A stretch of DNA of 64,000 nt, taken from Telmatactis stephensoni (lineage: Eukaryota; Cnidaria; Anthozoa; Actiniaria; Isophelliidae). Under the pieces are notes generated by a model. It was given only the letters and a program-made list of their open reading frames with translations, was not told the origin of the DNA and searched no databases. Position numbers and translations under genes: made by a program. Below, one piece after another: positions 48,465 through 60,549 of the stretch; position 1 is the first letter of the stretch, and each line of letters begins with the position of its first letter. The stretch covers positions 372,001 to 436,000 of the forward strand of contig JALIZF010001781.1 of assembly GCA_029948255.1 (NCBI GenBank), in the 5' to 3' direction.

Positions 48465-50624
48465 TTTAGTAAAAATCTACTAGTATTCTATAGGAAAATT
48501 CATTGGATGACGAGGGAATTCCACGTTGAATTTCACGAGAAAAACGATATCTTTTTTTCGAGTGATATTCAACGTGGAATTCCCGAGTCGGGAAATGCAT
48601 TTTCCTTGAATCCCATAGCGGACATGAAAAAATAAATAAAGCCAATTTTGTCCATTTTTTCAAAGCGCACGACAAACTATTCAAGAGCAAGTACACAAAA
48701 ATAGCCAGCGAATGAGAATGAAGCTGTAGTCGTGAATGAAAATCGTCGGACTTGCAAACTTACTTTGCTTCAACCTCGTGTCGAGTATTTGAGGAACAAA
48801 ATTATTGTCAAACTACTGGAAAATTTACTTTATTTGACTGCAATTGGAACTGAAAACCATGTAAACATTCTCCTGGAGGAATGTCGATCTCATGAATGGC
48901 AAAACAACACTTGTTCGTCGGGAAAAATGGTCTGGAGCATTTCATTGACACTGCGAAAAAAGTAAGTTAAGTAAAGTCGAACGTTTTGTTCCCCTATCAA
49001 TCAAAAGCTTGCTATTCAGACATGATAATTGTTTTCTATTCTTGCTGTTTTTTGGTTATGTTTTGAATGCCTTTTTAACGATGTTTTTGGATAATTCGTT
49101 CTGAGAACTTCAGTTGAAAATAAATCGCTCAAACAAATCTATTGGATTGTGTATTTCTGTTGTTTTGTTTTCAAAAACATCTATGACTGCATCCGGATAT
49201 AATCTATTCTTTATGTTCTGAAATAAGTGATATTTTTTTTCTACTGAAGGGATAAAAGTAATGTCGAAGTTGTCAAAAAAACACCAGACCACGACGGACT
49301 TCAAACGCTCGCTTTTCATATTATGTACTAGGCGTAAAAATGTCCTTTTGCTATTAGTTATTGCGTCTTTTTCTTTGCTTGTTTTCTCATGATAATTTTT
49401 GGCAGCTATTGAAGTTTGTTTTTGAGCTATTTTAAATTAAGTTTCGCTAAAAACAAAAAGAAGAAACATAGCAATCGCGGGTCACCTGTGTAAGTATGCA
49501 ATTCCACGCTGAATTCTCCCTCCATATTTTACCGTCAATATCTTTGGAAAAATATTTTCCTTTCTCTTGAAAGCTGTTGAATCTTTTTTATTGGCTTGTA
49601 TTTTCATTTTATATTAAACTACAAAAAATAATTCTTTTTCAAACACCGATTATGAGAAGGAAAAGGAATCAAAGCAGTCGTGGGCTGCCTGTGTAAGTGG
49701 GCAATTCCACGCTGAATTTTCCCTCCTCGATTGACTTGATAGCCAATCAGCGCGCGAGTTTCGTGTGAGCTATGGGATTCAAATCTCGCATTCTGATCGG
49801 CTGCCAGTCTACTCACCTTCTAATAATGATAGGTGAGTAGAGAAAATAGGGATTCATGATTTGAAAATTATCAGCAAATTTCTATAGATAAAACATGGTT
49901 TGTAATTATATTTGCCATAAATACCACGAGTGATATTTATACAAAATAACACGTACAAATGTTAATATATAAGCTGAGAAATTTTTGAGTTGAATCACCT
50001 ACCTCTACGGACCGTACTTCCAAAAGTGAAAAAAGTCAGTGGCTTTCAAGCCTAAACTATCTAAGATAACTCAACAATATTCAAGTATAATGGCAAAAAG
50101 AAATAATCTTAAGTGAAAAAATTACTTTGTTTTCGTTTTATGGTCGATTTTCGGCGTGAATGACTTCAAAAGTCACAGAAAAACAAACTCTTCAGTAAGC
50201 GAGCAAGTAGTCATTTGTGAGGACAAAAACGGTATTGTTTGAAAAAAAGTTGAGACAAAAAAACTTTCTAAATAAGATAAACAGGGAATACATAAGTGTA
50301 GAATAACTTTTTATTGCCTTTCAATAACTTTTCTGCAGGATTCCTTCACAATACAAAGAAATCTCCACAAGTATCAGATAATCAGTGCTTCTTTTTTTTT
50401 TTTTTTTAGCTTTTCGACTTTCTTCTATGATCAAATCACTTTTTAGCTGAAGAAAGCTTCTCAGCTGGTCTGGCTGCCGATTTTCCAAAAGAAAGACAGT
50501 TGCCATGGAAACTATAATTTTTATGCGTAGCTTTCCGAAAATGTCTCAGTTTTTCAGGTTAAAAAATATCACCAAATTTTGTTTTCAAAATTTTGCATTA
50601 GAATACTAGTAGATTTTTACTAAA
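48465..50624. mobile_element. 2.16-kb DNA element with perfect 26-bp inverted repeats
   Basis: The left end (48465-48490) and right end (50599-50624) are perfect reverse complements of 26 bases beginning TTTAGTAAAAATCTACTAGT. The interior has a foldback at 48520-48590 (GGAATTCCACGTTGAAT and complement) and repeated AATTCCACGCTGAATT motifs at 49500 and 49705. The frames inside are short and show no transposase, so it is non-autonomous or decayed. I found no clear target duplication. Confidence 0.75.
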
Positions 50625-50626
50625 AC

Positions 50627-50707
50627 AATTAGACTACTCGTTCTCGTTTTCTATCGGCTTTGATAGAAAACCAGCCGATAGAAAACTCGAACTCGTAGTC
50701 TAATTAC
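50627..50707. repeat. Palindromic AATTAGAC element
   Basis: The arms AATTAGACTACTCGTTCTCG and onward to TCTATCGGCT pair with the right side across a loop of about 13 bases. It sits directly beside the 2.16-kb element and shares its terminus with the repeat at 24847-24954. Confidence 0.75.
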
Positions 50708-52564
50708 TCCTCGCTCCTCCTTTCCGAGGGAGCGTTGCGTGACGAGGCTAAACACGGCTGCGAGGGAGACTACAGGAGGCCTGAGTTTAAAATTCGGGGT
50801 TATTTTTCGTCGCGTTCAGTCACAAATCGCCGTCGAGTCTCTAAGGCCCATGCGTGAAGTCTAAGCGCATGCGTAGAATGAGCCATATATGAGTATACAA
50901 AGGTCTAGTCGATCTAATAACCTCAATGGCAAGCCACGTACAAATGCACATGCTGTTCGCAGCAGACCCACACTAAAAGATATCAAGCGTTAATTTTCGA
51001 ACGGGTCAGTTGGCAAAGTTTATGAGAGATCAATTTACAAGCGAACTATCATGAGTAAATCTATCACCATAACCATCAGAATATCAAATGAGCTATCTCG
51101 ATTCAAAATGTTATGAAATACAATCACAAATAGTTCAGTACAAGTGATAAAATCGCCACGACAATTCAAGAACTGTAGAACAAAACACAATAGTCTTGTA
51201 AGCGTTCTATGCGGAAAAGATCATTACAATACCCTGGATACCAGAGGGGCTTGTCGTCTCATTTGTGGGAGTCAAACGAGTCGCGAAGCGACGATGGCCG
51301 GTCGAGTCAAAATGTCCTTCGAAATTACTCTAAATCATAAAACTTCTCAAACTTCTGGCACCCAGGGTATCATGGCAAGAGACAATGTTTACACCTACAA
51401 GTGCACCTACGCAATGGGTCAAACAAGCAACAAAATGAATACATCAGTGATGTTAAGGATAAATATAGTGCTTCTTTGAATTGTTGCTTTTTTAATTTGT
51501 TAAAAAGACAATTTCATTCGTTTCGATGGTTTCATTATAATGACTCAGTAGATATTGTTATCGCGGTGTATTTAGCCAAGTACTTCGTGTTCATGAATTG
51601 AGTGTGATATTGATTTGACTTCACACCTATACAACGATTCAGAAATCACAATGAATATTAGAGAAGTCATCAGATCCCGTTATGGGAAGTATATTTGCTG
51701 CGAGCGAAGCGAGCAGCGACACTAATCTTGCAGTGGGATTCCTGTGTGTCATGCGCGGGATGTTTATAGAGCTCTGAACTCGATTTTTGTTACTGGCTTT
51801 ATGCCAGTAACACACTATGCCATGGGCTTCATGCGTGCGTGTGTGTGTAATTCGGAAATCTCCGAAGCAGAGCCGAAGTGTCAAGCCGAAAGATATGCGA
51901 AGTTCGTGCGCCCGTCCGAGGGTGTTTAAGTCGATTATTAATAATCAAATATAGGCTTTGTGGTTATAAAATATATCTCTTCAGACCAAATCGTTCAGTT
52001 TAGTTCATAAACATATCTTTAAGGGAAACGTTTGATCAATTTTCGATAAACATAGTATTGACGAAGCCGTTCCGAATGAAATAGAAAACCCTAGGTTTAG
52101 GACGTTTAGAAATAGAAAACAATAGGTGCTGGCATTGCTCCGGCACGATGGTGCCGGTCGAAGATTGTTTAATATTCGATGCTAAAAACCATGTTGTGGT
52201 TTTCGTTAACGATTAGTTATAGTTGCTTGTGGTCCAAAATATGACCCGCTCGTATTTTGACGATTTCTGCTTTAAAGTCTGCCTTTTGTAAAATTCAACG
52301 CCTTTCCGTTCCGCCTCTGCCCCCGTTTAGTATATCCTTTGCCGTTTATTCTTCATATACGTGGGGGTTTCACTGTTTGCATGAATATTGGACGGTTTCT
52401 CTCTCAGTAAAAGTGTTCGTGAGTGTGATAAATATTTTCCGAATAAACACGAATGCCATGATATCTGGTATGTCCTATATGCCTGTCAATAAAGTATTTA
52501 TATTTGGTCATCTGGCACTTCAAACAATCTTTAATTGGGTCATGAAAGTCCCCGGTGTGTGTGT
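50708..52564. other. Intergenic stretch without a recognised gene
   Basis: It contains a half-copy of the hairpin MITE (GGCTGCGAGGGAGACTA near 50755-50772) and CGAAGCGA-rich repeats at 51280-51300 and 51700. No frame shows a recognisable domain. Confidence 0.5.
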
Positions 52565-52587
52565 GGGGGGGGGGGGGGGGGGGGGGG
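52565..52587. repeat. 23-base poly-G tract
   Basis: The longest G run in the window, preceded by GTGTGTGT. The recognisable LINE frame begins immediately downstream. Confidence 0.9.
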
Positions 52588-52602
52588 TCGTCTGCCCTTT
52601 AG

Positions 52603-55203
52603 ATGCTACACAACTTTAAAAGGCGGATTGACATTGAAAATATCGAACCGGACCTTGAGCACATCTGGTTGGAGATACCTGGACGTAACAGTCACAGCAA
52701 ATTGCTTCTTGGCGTAATGTATCGTTTCGAACACATACAAAATTTCCAGACTTGGATCGACAAAGCCGAAAATTTATTCAACCAACTAAACACGCTTTGG
52801 GATGGCCTTCTAATAGTAACTGGCGATTTCAATATCGACCTTCTGAAGCCTGAGTCACCTCAAGTGAAACAGTACACCGACATGCTAGAGTCTTTTAACT
52901 TACACCAGCACGTGCGGTATCCAACTCGAGTCACGCCAACGTCAAAGACCCTAATCGATCATATCATTAGCAACCGGTCGAACTGTGTAAGCTATTGCAA
53001 CGTTTTACCATGTCCTACAATCAGTGATCACGATGGACCGTACGCTTGCATTAATGTTAGAGTCAAAAGATTTCAATCACGTTTCAAGCTTATACGTAAT
53101 GAGAAGAGGTTTGACGAAAAGGCTTTTATTGAAGACTTCTCATCGTTCCCGCTTAACCTAGTATATAGTACAGACGACATAGACGACAAGTTGGAGATCT
53201 TTAACACTTTGTTTAAAACCTGTCTGGACAACCATGCTCCTCTTCAAAGAATGAAAATCACACGCCCTCCTGCACCATGGTTAAACGCCGAAGATATTCG
53301 CGAACTCCAAAATCAAAGAAATGAGCTTCGACATCTTGCTCACAAGACAAATCTTGAGTGTGTGTGGGAAAGGTTTCGCAAAGTGAGAAACGCCCTAAAA
53401 ACCAAAATCAAGAAAGTTAAGCGGTCCTTTTATCAAAAAGCCTTGTCTTCAGGTAAACCCAAGGAATTATGGCAGACGATTCATCGAATTCTCCATCCAA
53501 GTTCTCAGCCGATTCAGGCAGATCCAAATAAATTAAACATGCACTTCAGCTCCACCTCACAACGCCTACTGGGATCCACGCCAACCAGTAAAGAAAACTT
53601 ACAGACCATAATCGACTCTCTTCCCGACAACTGCTCTTCCAGCTCTTTTACTTTGCGTCCTGTCACCCATGGAGAGGTATTGAAGCAGTTAACTACAATG
53701 AGGAATGATTGTTCAACGGGACCTGATCAAATAGCTGTGAAATACCTGAAACTCGTTGCCGAGCAGATAGCTTCACCACTGATACACATCATCAATGGCT
53801 TTATCTCATATCAAAGATTTCCTGATCCTTGGAAATGTGCGCGTGTTTCTCCGATACCGAAAACAGATGCTCCATCTAAGGCTGACGACTTTAGACCTAT
53901 TGCCATCTTACCTGCGCTGTCTAAAGTGTACGAACGCCTTGTTCTTCATCAGCTGTTGGAATACATCAGTCAGCAGAAAGTACTGAACAACAACATCTCT
54001 GGTTATCGCAAAGGACATTCAACAACAACCGTTCTATTACGAATACGAGATGCTATAGTTCGGGCTATGAAGAAAGGAGAAGTAACACTCATCGCTTTCG
54101 CTGACTTCTCCAAGGCGTTCGGTACGGTGGACTTTTCAACCGTGTTGAAGAAGCTTCACTCAATTGGATTCTCGCGCAAATCTTTGAACTGGGTACTTAG
54201 TTACCTAACAGGAAGAAAGCAATTTGTGCAAGTGAATGATAGACAGTCAGATCTAGTGGACATCGAGTTTGGAGTGCCTCAGGGCTCAATATTGGGACCC
54301 GTCCTGTTTAACCTATATGTCAACGACCTCCAGGACGACGCGAATTGCACTTGTTTCCAGTATGCAGATGACACTACGTTCTACAGTCATAGTGCACTCA
54401 CAGATCTTAGGACCTGTACACACAAGATGGAAACAACATTCTCGGCACTTGAAAATTGGGCGATTGAGACTAATTTATTACTAAATGAAAAGAAGACCAA
54501 GCAAATGTAAGTGTCAACACAGCAGATGTCACGGACGCATGGTCTCGGAGAGTTTACACCATCTCTTAAAATAAAAGGTCAAACAGTAGAGAGAGTAAAG
54601 ACATTCAAGCTCCTGGGTACTTGGTTTGACGAAAATCTCAAATGGTCAGATCACGTAAAGTATGTGCAATCATCGTGTTATGGTGTCTTGTCAACACTAC
54701 GGAAAATACGAAAGCTGGCACCATTTCATATAAAGAAGCAACTAGCTGAAAGCCTGGTTCTTTCAAGGCTACACTTCAATGATATAGTATGCTATCCACT
54801 TCCTGCATACTTACAGAAAAAGATCCAGAAAGTACAAAACTCTGCAGCAAGCTTTGTCACCAATCACTTTGCTACAGAAGAAGATGTCATGAAGTTAGGA
54901 TGGCTTCCAACTATAGAGAGAACTCAATTTCATTTACTTCGATCTGCTCACCTAGCCATGTTTAACTCATCGTGGCCAGAATATCTTCCATTAGAGAGGC
55001 ATGCACCAAAGAGACAGCTACGCTCAAGCACAGCCCCACAACTTACTATACCCTTAACGACAGGAACTTTTCAAGATTCAGCATCTAAATTGTTTAATGA
55101 ACTTCCTACACAGTTACGATTGTGTTCAGAATCAACAACGTTTAACCGCAAGGTTAAAAATATTTTGTGGGAAAGGGCAAAACAGCGGTTAATTTCTAAA
55201 TAG
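52603..55203 (+). pseudogene. LINE ORF2 with one premature stop
   Basis: A single frame encodes the back half of an AP-like endonuclease (TGDFNID near 52820, TISDHDGPY near 53018), then a reverse transcriptase with DDFRPIAILPALSKVYE, FADFSKAFGTVD, GVPQGSILGPVLF and QYADDTTFY (YADD at 54361-54372). A TAA at 54508-54510 interrupts it, after which the same frame continues open for 230 codons (KTFKLLGTWFDENLKW, NSAASFVTNHF) to the natural stop at 55201-55203. The start shown is not the original one, because the first endonuclease motifs are missing. One stop in about 865 codons suggests a recent insertion. Confidence 0.88.
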
Positions 55204-55526
55204 ATTAAATTAGTAAATATATTACCGTATAGGGAAGAGCAGGTTTAAAATTACTATCATTTATTTTTGTTTAATATCTTCTAGACTGAATTTCAGGGGA
55301 GGGCAGATTTATAATTTATAATTATTACTATTTATTTTGTTTGACTTTTAGGGGTAGGGGGAATGATGTGTAATTGTTAATTAATCTGTAAATGGTTGAA
55401 TATGTTTTTAATACTTCAGTTCTTTCTGGGAGGGGTAATTATCTATTGGGTCATATTAATTTAGATTGTTTTTATAGTTTTAGTTCCAGATGTATAGCTA
55501 CTATGTAGAAAAGCTGGAATAAACCA

Positions 55527-55639
<113 letters not shown>

Positions 55640-55640
55640 A

Positions 55641-56693
55641 AATCTCGATTCCTCTGTTAACAAGTATATTCGCAAATGGCTTGAAATTCCAATATCAGGC
55701 ACACTGAGTAATGTTTTCCTTACCACTAACAAATTTGGTCTGAACATTGTCCCTCCGTCCATCAAATTCATCCAATGTCAAACAGTTCTGCGCAAAGCAT
55801 TAAAATCATCTACTAATGATTCAATAAAACATCTCTGGAACTCAACTAGTAATGGTAGAAACATTCAGTATGACGTGTACACATCTACAAAACAAGTTCT
55901 CAAAGATTTCCATTCTTCACAAGAGGATAAACTCCAAAATCAGCTCACTAATCAAGGATCGTTCTTTTCAAATGTCCTAAAATACTCCATGCAACAACTT
56001 AATGAAATCTGGTCCACCACACAGTCTAACTTGCCGAAAAATATCTTTAACTTTACCATCCGGTACATCAACAACACTCTCCCTACACGGAAAAACCTTG
56101 TCAAATGGGGTATTTCCTCCAACTCTGACTGCTCCCTAAGCCTAATGCCTGAATCTCTTCTTCATGTTGTCGCGGGTTGTAATCACTACCTACAAGAAGG
56201 CCGCTTCTCCTGGCGTCATGATTCTGTCCTGAATTTCATTGCTCATAGTCTTCCATCCATCAAAAACTCAACCCTATACGTCGATCTTCCTGGTTTTCCG
56301 AGCCCCTCTATCATAACTGGTGACAGCTTGCGTCCTGACATAGTGTTGTCCATATCAAATAAGTGCTTGTATATTCTAGAATTAACTGTTGGTTTTGAAA
56401 CAAATCTACAAAACAACTTAGACCGTAAAGAACGTAAATATCACGAGACTGTCATCGACCACAAGAGTCAATTTCAGCAGGTTAAATTTGTAAACCTTTC
56501 CATCAGTACTTTGGGTGTATTCTCCCATCAATCGTCTGATTTTATCGAAATGCTAAAAGAACTTGGCCTAGAGGACAAGAAACAACAAAACTATATCGTG
56601 AGAAAAATTATCAACATTATAATCAGATCAACTTATTACCTTTTCTGCTGTCGAAACAAAGAATGGAATAACCCAGACTTATTGAAATTTTGA
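55641..56693 (+). pseudogene. C-terminal part of a non-LTR element with restriction-like endonuclease
   Basis: An open frame of 350 codons begins without a start directly after the ATT tail: YIRKWLEIPISGTLSNVFL, FGLNIVPPSIKF, RYINNTLPTRKNLVKWG, HVVAGCNHYL, RHDSVLNFIAHSL and RPDIVLSISNKCLYILELTV. The RPD followed by LELTV is the core of the restriction-like endonuclease, and the C-x-H-type segment before it fits the usual zinc-binding knuckle. Only the part downstream of the reverse transcriptase is present. The ORF is open to its natural stop, so truncation at insertion, not decay, explains the missing 5' half. Confidence 0.8.
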
Positions 56694-56860
56694 TATATAT
56701 GTATATATATATATATTTTTTAATCATTATTATTTGTCGTTTACATTTATAAATGCATGTATCACTCGAGTAGTCAATTGCAAATTGCCTGTAAGTAGAG
56801 AGATTTGTAATTGTTGTATAAATATAAAATAAAGTTTCCATTATTATTACCATTACGATT
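56694..56860 (+). other. 3'UTR and tail of the truncated element
   Basis: TA-repeat at 56694-56717 and an AATAAAGTTTCC near 56828, followed by ATTATTATTACC. It marks the 3' end of the fragment; the next element starts immediately after. Confidence 0.6.
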
Positions 56861-56877
56861 ATTCATCTGACTTAAAT

Positions 56878-59800
56878 ATGAATCGTAAAGGAAAACGTAA
56901 TATTTGGACAGAGGACATGAATAGAGCGGTATTAGACTGCAAAAAAAGAGCTCAAGAGAAGGTTTTCAACGATTGCCCTACTAACCAAAATGGAAGGAAG
57001 AAAGGTTATATGCAGGTGATGAAGGAACTCTGGGATGATATGGGCTATGAACACTTGGGTTTCACCGGACAAAACCTAAGGGATCATGCATCACGACTGG
57101 AAAAGACTCAACATAACTGCAGTTTAAATTCTACACAAGAAATGGAGAGGAATATTGGTAACTTCGAAGATAATGAGGGCCAATATGCAACCAGTCAACC
57201 AAGACGGACATCAAATCTACATACTACAAACGAACAGCAATTCCCCAAAGACTCCCAAGACAAAGACCAAATATCCAAAAACAAAACAAAACCAAATTTA
57301 CCCGCCTATGAAGTGTATCCGTCTCAAATTACAGCTAAATCATGGGGTAATATCAGTCAAGAGCAGTTGTGCTCTATAATCGACCTTATCTACAATGAAA
57401 TCCCAAACTTCAGGAGAAATATATTTAATGTGCCATCCGGAAAAGCTGGCAAGTCTTTCATAGAGGAACTTACATTTTGGATGAAGCAGTTCAACATGGA
57501 TTCCGATGTCAATTCGATTGCTTTAAAGGCCTTTATGGTGCTTCCTACCTTAATACTACAAAAGCCATCTCCGACTTCAAAAAGCAAGGAGCACAGTGCA
57601 GCCATTGAACGTAGACTAAACCAATGGAGACAAGGAGACATACAACAACTATTGAAAGAAGTAAAATTTATTCAAGGAAAGTTTAAAAGTTCCAAAAAGA
57701 CCAAGTCAATTGGAGACGTTTCCAAATCCTTTGCGAAGCTGGTCATGCAAGGGAAACTATCGGCGGCCATAAAGCTCCTTGATGCTGAAAGCTCATCAGG
57801 TTTGTTGAACATCACACCAGATGTAATAGAGGCTTTAAAAGACAAGCATCCCGAAGCTGCGGATATTCAGCCCGAGAGTCTGTTGAATGGTCCCGTTGAT
57901 GTTATACCACCTGGTGTTTTCAATATGATTGACGAAAAGATGATATTTGATGCTGCCATTAGAACGAGGGGATCGGCCGGACCATCTGGAATGGATGCAG
58001 AAATATTTAGAAGAATTCTTTGTTCTAAAAATTTCAAAAAAGAAGGGAGAGCTTTACGAGAAGAGTTAGCCATATTTTGTAGAAATCTTCTGACCAAATC
58101 TTATCATCCCTCTCTCCTGGAAGCCTATACTTCATGTAGACTCATCCCTTTGGATAAGAATCCTGGCATACGTCCTATTGGCATTGGAGAAGTATTGAGG
58201 AGGATAGTAGGAAAAACAATCACTGGGTTTCTTAAGGAAGAGATCAAGGAAGCAGCGGGTCCACTCCAGGTTTGCGCGGGTCATAGTGGGGGATCAGAAG
58301 CAGCAATACACGCCATGAATGATGTCTTTGGAGAAGAAGAAACGGACGGTATCCTATTAATAGATGCTAGCAACGCTTTTAACCAGATGAATAGATCCGT
58401 CGCATTGCACAATATTCAAATAACCTGCAAAGAAATATCTCTGTATCTAATCAATACATACAGATGCCCATCAAGACTTTTTGTTTGCGGTGGAGGCGAG
58501 CTCTTATCTCAAGAGGGAACGACACAGGGCGACCCATTGGCCATGCCTTGGTACTCTTTAAGTACAACTATTATGATCCAAATATTAAGATGGAAAATAC
58601 CAGACATAAAGCAAGTCTGGCTAGCAGACGACTCTGCAGGTGGAGGGAAGATAGAAGCGTTACATGTTTGGTATCAGCACCTGTGTGAAGAAGGCCTAAA
58701 GTATGGATATATAGTAAACGGATCAAAAAGTTGGTTAATAGCGAAATCTGATACCATTGCGGAAGAGGCTAAGAGAGTATTTGGAAAAAAAGTCAACATC
58801 ACTACTGAGGGACAACGCCACCTCGGAGCAGTTATCGGCTCCCAAGAGTACAAAGATCAATATTGTCGTGAAAAGATCCTCAGTTGGAAAAAGGAAATCG
58901 AGAGTTTAGCCGAAATAGCCAAAAGCCAACCACACGCTGCATTTATAGCACTAACAAAGGGCTATAAATCGAAATTTACGTATTTCATGCGAACAATAGA
59001 GTCATTTGAAGACTATGTAGATCCGATAGATCAAGTAATAGATGATATGCTACTACCTACCCTATTCGGCCAAGAAGAAGCATTGCCATATGAGATCTGC
59101 CAGATAGCCAAATTAACCCCAGCGCAAGGTGGTCTAGGGATGCCCGATTTAAAATTTGAAGCACCACTTCAGTTTGCAGCTTCACGCAGCATCACAAAGA
59201 AACATATAGAGTCCATTAAGACCCAGAGCAATTTCTTAGAAGCTGACGAGACTCTTACAGAGAACCTTAAAAGACAAAGCCAGATATTACGAAAAGAGAA
59301 AACAATGTCTAAAATAGAACGAATCAATGCTTCTCTCTCCCCTGATCTCCTAAGATCAGTCGACCAGCTGAGGGACAAAGGGGCAAGTTCCTGGCTTAAT
59401 GCAACTCCCCTAGCTGAACAAGGCCTAGCTCTAAACAAGCAGGAGTTCAGAGATTCCCTTCGATTAAGATATAACCTAGCACTGCCAAACCTACCTAGTC
59501 ACTGTGTTTGTGGAGACATGTTTTCTACCTGTCATGCTCTCTCGTGTAAAAGAGGAGGCTATGTTGCACAAAGGCACGATGGTATTCGCAATCTGCTGGC
59601 AACACTCATTAACAAAGTATGCAAGAATGTGGAGATCGAGCCATATCTCCAACCTCTAGATAATGAATTGTTTGATTTAAAGACCACAACTACAAGCTCA
59701 GATGCCAGGTTAGACATTAAAGCAGGGAGCTTTTGGGCCCGTGGAGTCACAGCATTCTTTGATGTTAGAGTCACGCATGTGAATTCAAAATGTTATCAGG

Positions 59801-60138
59801 GCAAACCAACATCTACAATTTTTAAAGAGCAAGAGGATGAGAAGAAGCGAAAATACCAACAAAGGATTTTGGATGTTGAAATGAGTTCTTTTACACCCCT
59901 TGTATTTGGAACCAACGGTGGTCTAGGGAATGAATGTGGACGTTTTCTTAAGGAACTTGCATCAAAAATTGCTGCTAAAAACGACGAACCTTATGCCACA
60001 ACCATTAACTGGTTAAGAACCTTGCTTTCTTTTGAAATATTGAAGTCAGTACATGTAAGCATAAGAGGATCGAGAACACTTTTTAAACGAGATAATGACT
60101 TTATAGACGACTGCACTTTAAATTTTAATAATATTTGA
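56878..60138 (+). CDS. Intact non-LTR retrotransposon ORF with SANT/Myb-like and restriction-like endonuclease domains
   Basis: One uninterrupted ORF of 1086 codons. Residues 8-76 (WTEDMNRAV through GRKKGYMQVMKELWDDMGY to QNLRDHASRLEK) look like a SANT/Myb-type DNA-binding domain. The reverse transcriptase covers about 345-660: GSAGPSGMD at 365-373, RPIGIGEVLRRIVGK at 432-446, LIDASNAFNQ with Asp496, TTQGDPLAMPWYSL, and WLADDSAGGG with Asp584-Asp585. A C-x-C...C-H...C cluster (876-890) and RHDGIRN lead into a restriction-like endonuclease with ARLDIKAG (Asp946) and FFDVRVTH (Asp962). The C-terminus ends VFGTNGGLGNECGRF and SIRGSR. The protein would nick DNA and copy its own RNA there. It has no frameshift or stop, unlike every other element here. 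The family name is uncertain (R2/CRE/NeSL-type group). Confidence 0.87.
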   Translation: MNRKGKRNIWTEDMNRAVLDCKKRAQEKVFNDCPTNQNGRKKGYMQVMKELWDDMGYEHLGFTGQNLRDHASRLEKTQHNCSLNSTQEMERNIGNFEDNEGQYATSQPRRTSNLHTTNEQQFPKDSQDKDQISKNKTKPNLPAYEVYPSQITAKSWGNISQEQLCSIIDLIYNEIPNFRRNIFNVPSGKAGKSFIEELTFWMKQFNMDSDVNSIALKAFMVLPTLILQKPSPTSKSKEHSAAIERRLNQWRQGDIQQLLKEVKFIQGKFKSSKKTKSIGDVSKSFAKLVMQGKLSAAIKLLDAESSSGLLNITPDVIEALKDKHPEAADIQPESLLNGPVDVIPPGVFNMIDEKMIFDAAIRTRGSAGPSGMDAEIFRRILCSKNFKKEGRALREELAIFCRNLLTKSYHPSLLEAYTSCRLIPLDKNPGIRPIGIGEVLRRIVGKTITGFLKEEIKEAAGPLQVCAGHSGGSEAAIHAMNDVFGEEETDGILLIDASNAFNQMNRSVALHNIQITCKEISLYLINTYRCPSRLFVCGGGELLSQEGTTQGDPLAMPWYSLSTTIMIQILRWKIPDIKQVWLADDSAGGGKIEALHVWYQHLCEEGLKYGYIVNGSKSWLIAKSDTIAEEAKRVFGKKVNITTEGQRHLGAVIGSQEYKDQYCREKILSWKKEIESLAEIAKSQPHAAFIALTKGYKSKFTYFMRTIESFEDYVDPIDQVIDDMLLPTLFGQEEALPYEICQIAKLTPAQGGLGMPDLKFEAPLQFAASRSITKKHIESIKTQSNFLEADETLTENLKRQSQILRKEKTMSKIERINASLSPDLLRSVDQLRDKGASSWLNATPLAEQGLALNKQEFRDSLRLRYNLALPNLPSHCVCGDMFSTCHALSCKRGGYVAQRHDGIRNLLATLINKVCKNVEIEPYLQPLDNELFDLKTTTTSSDARLDIKAGSFWARGVTAFFDVRVTHVNSKCYQGKPTSTIFKEQEDEKKRKYQQRILDVEMSSFTPLVFGTNGGLGNECGRFLKELASKIAAKNDEPYATTINWLRTLLSFEILKSVHVSIRGSRTLFKRDNDFIDDCTLNFNNI

Positions 60139-60549
60139 TTTTGCTAGTCTCAGCCTCTAGCTATATTCTGTTGTATCATTTAAATTTTAATTTTATCATA
60201 CTTAATTCCGTGCATTTTTACTGTCCTCTTACTATTGTTATCGTGTACTATTGTAAATATTATCAACCATTATTATCGCTACGTTTTTTTTTATAAAATA
60301 GATTTTATCGTAATATATTATTAGTTTTTATTATATAATGTAAATAAAGTTATTATTAGTTTAGTACTAATAATTGAATACTAATAATTGAGTTACTAAT
60401 GGAATTGAGTACTAATAATTGAAAACTAATAATGAATTACTAATAATAAATACTAATGATTAAATACTAACAATTAATAATGAGACTATATTTTATATTT
60501 TACAGTAATAATTGCTGGTATTTGAATTTACATAGTTTCAGCTCAAGAG
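60139..60549 (+). other. 3'UTR and degenerate AT tail of the intact retrotransposon
   Basis: AATAAA is at 60343-60348. From about 60357 to 60485 follow degenerate units such as TACTAATAATTGA, in place of a plain poly-A or ATT tail. Confidence 0.65.
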
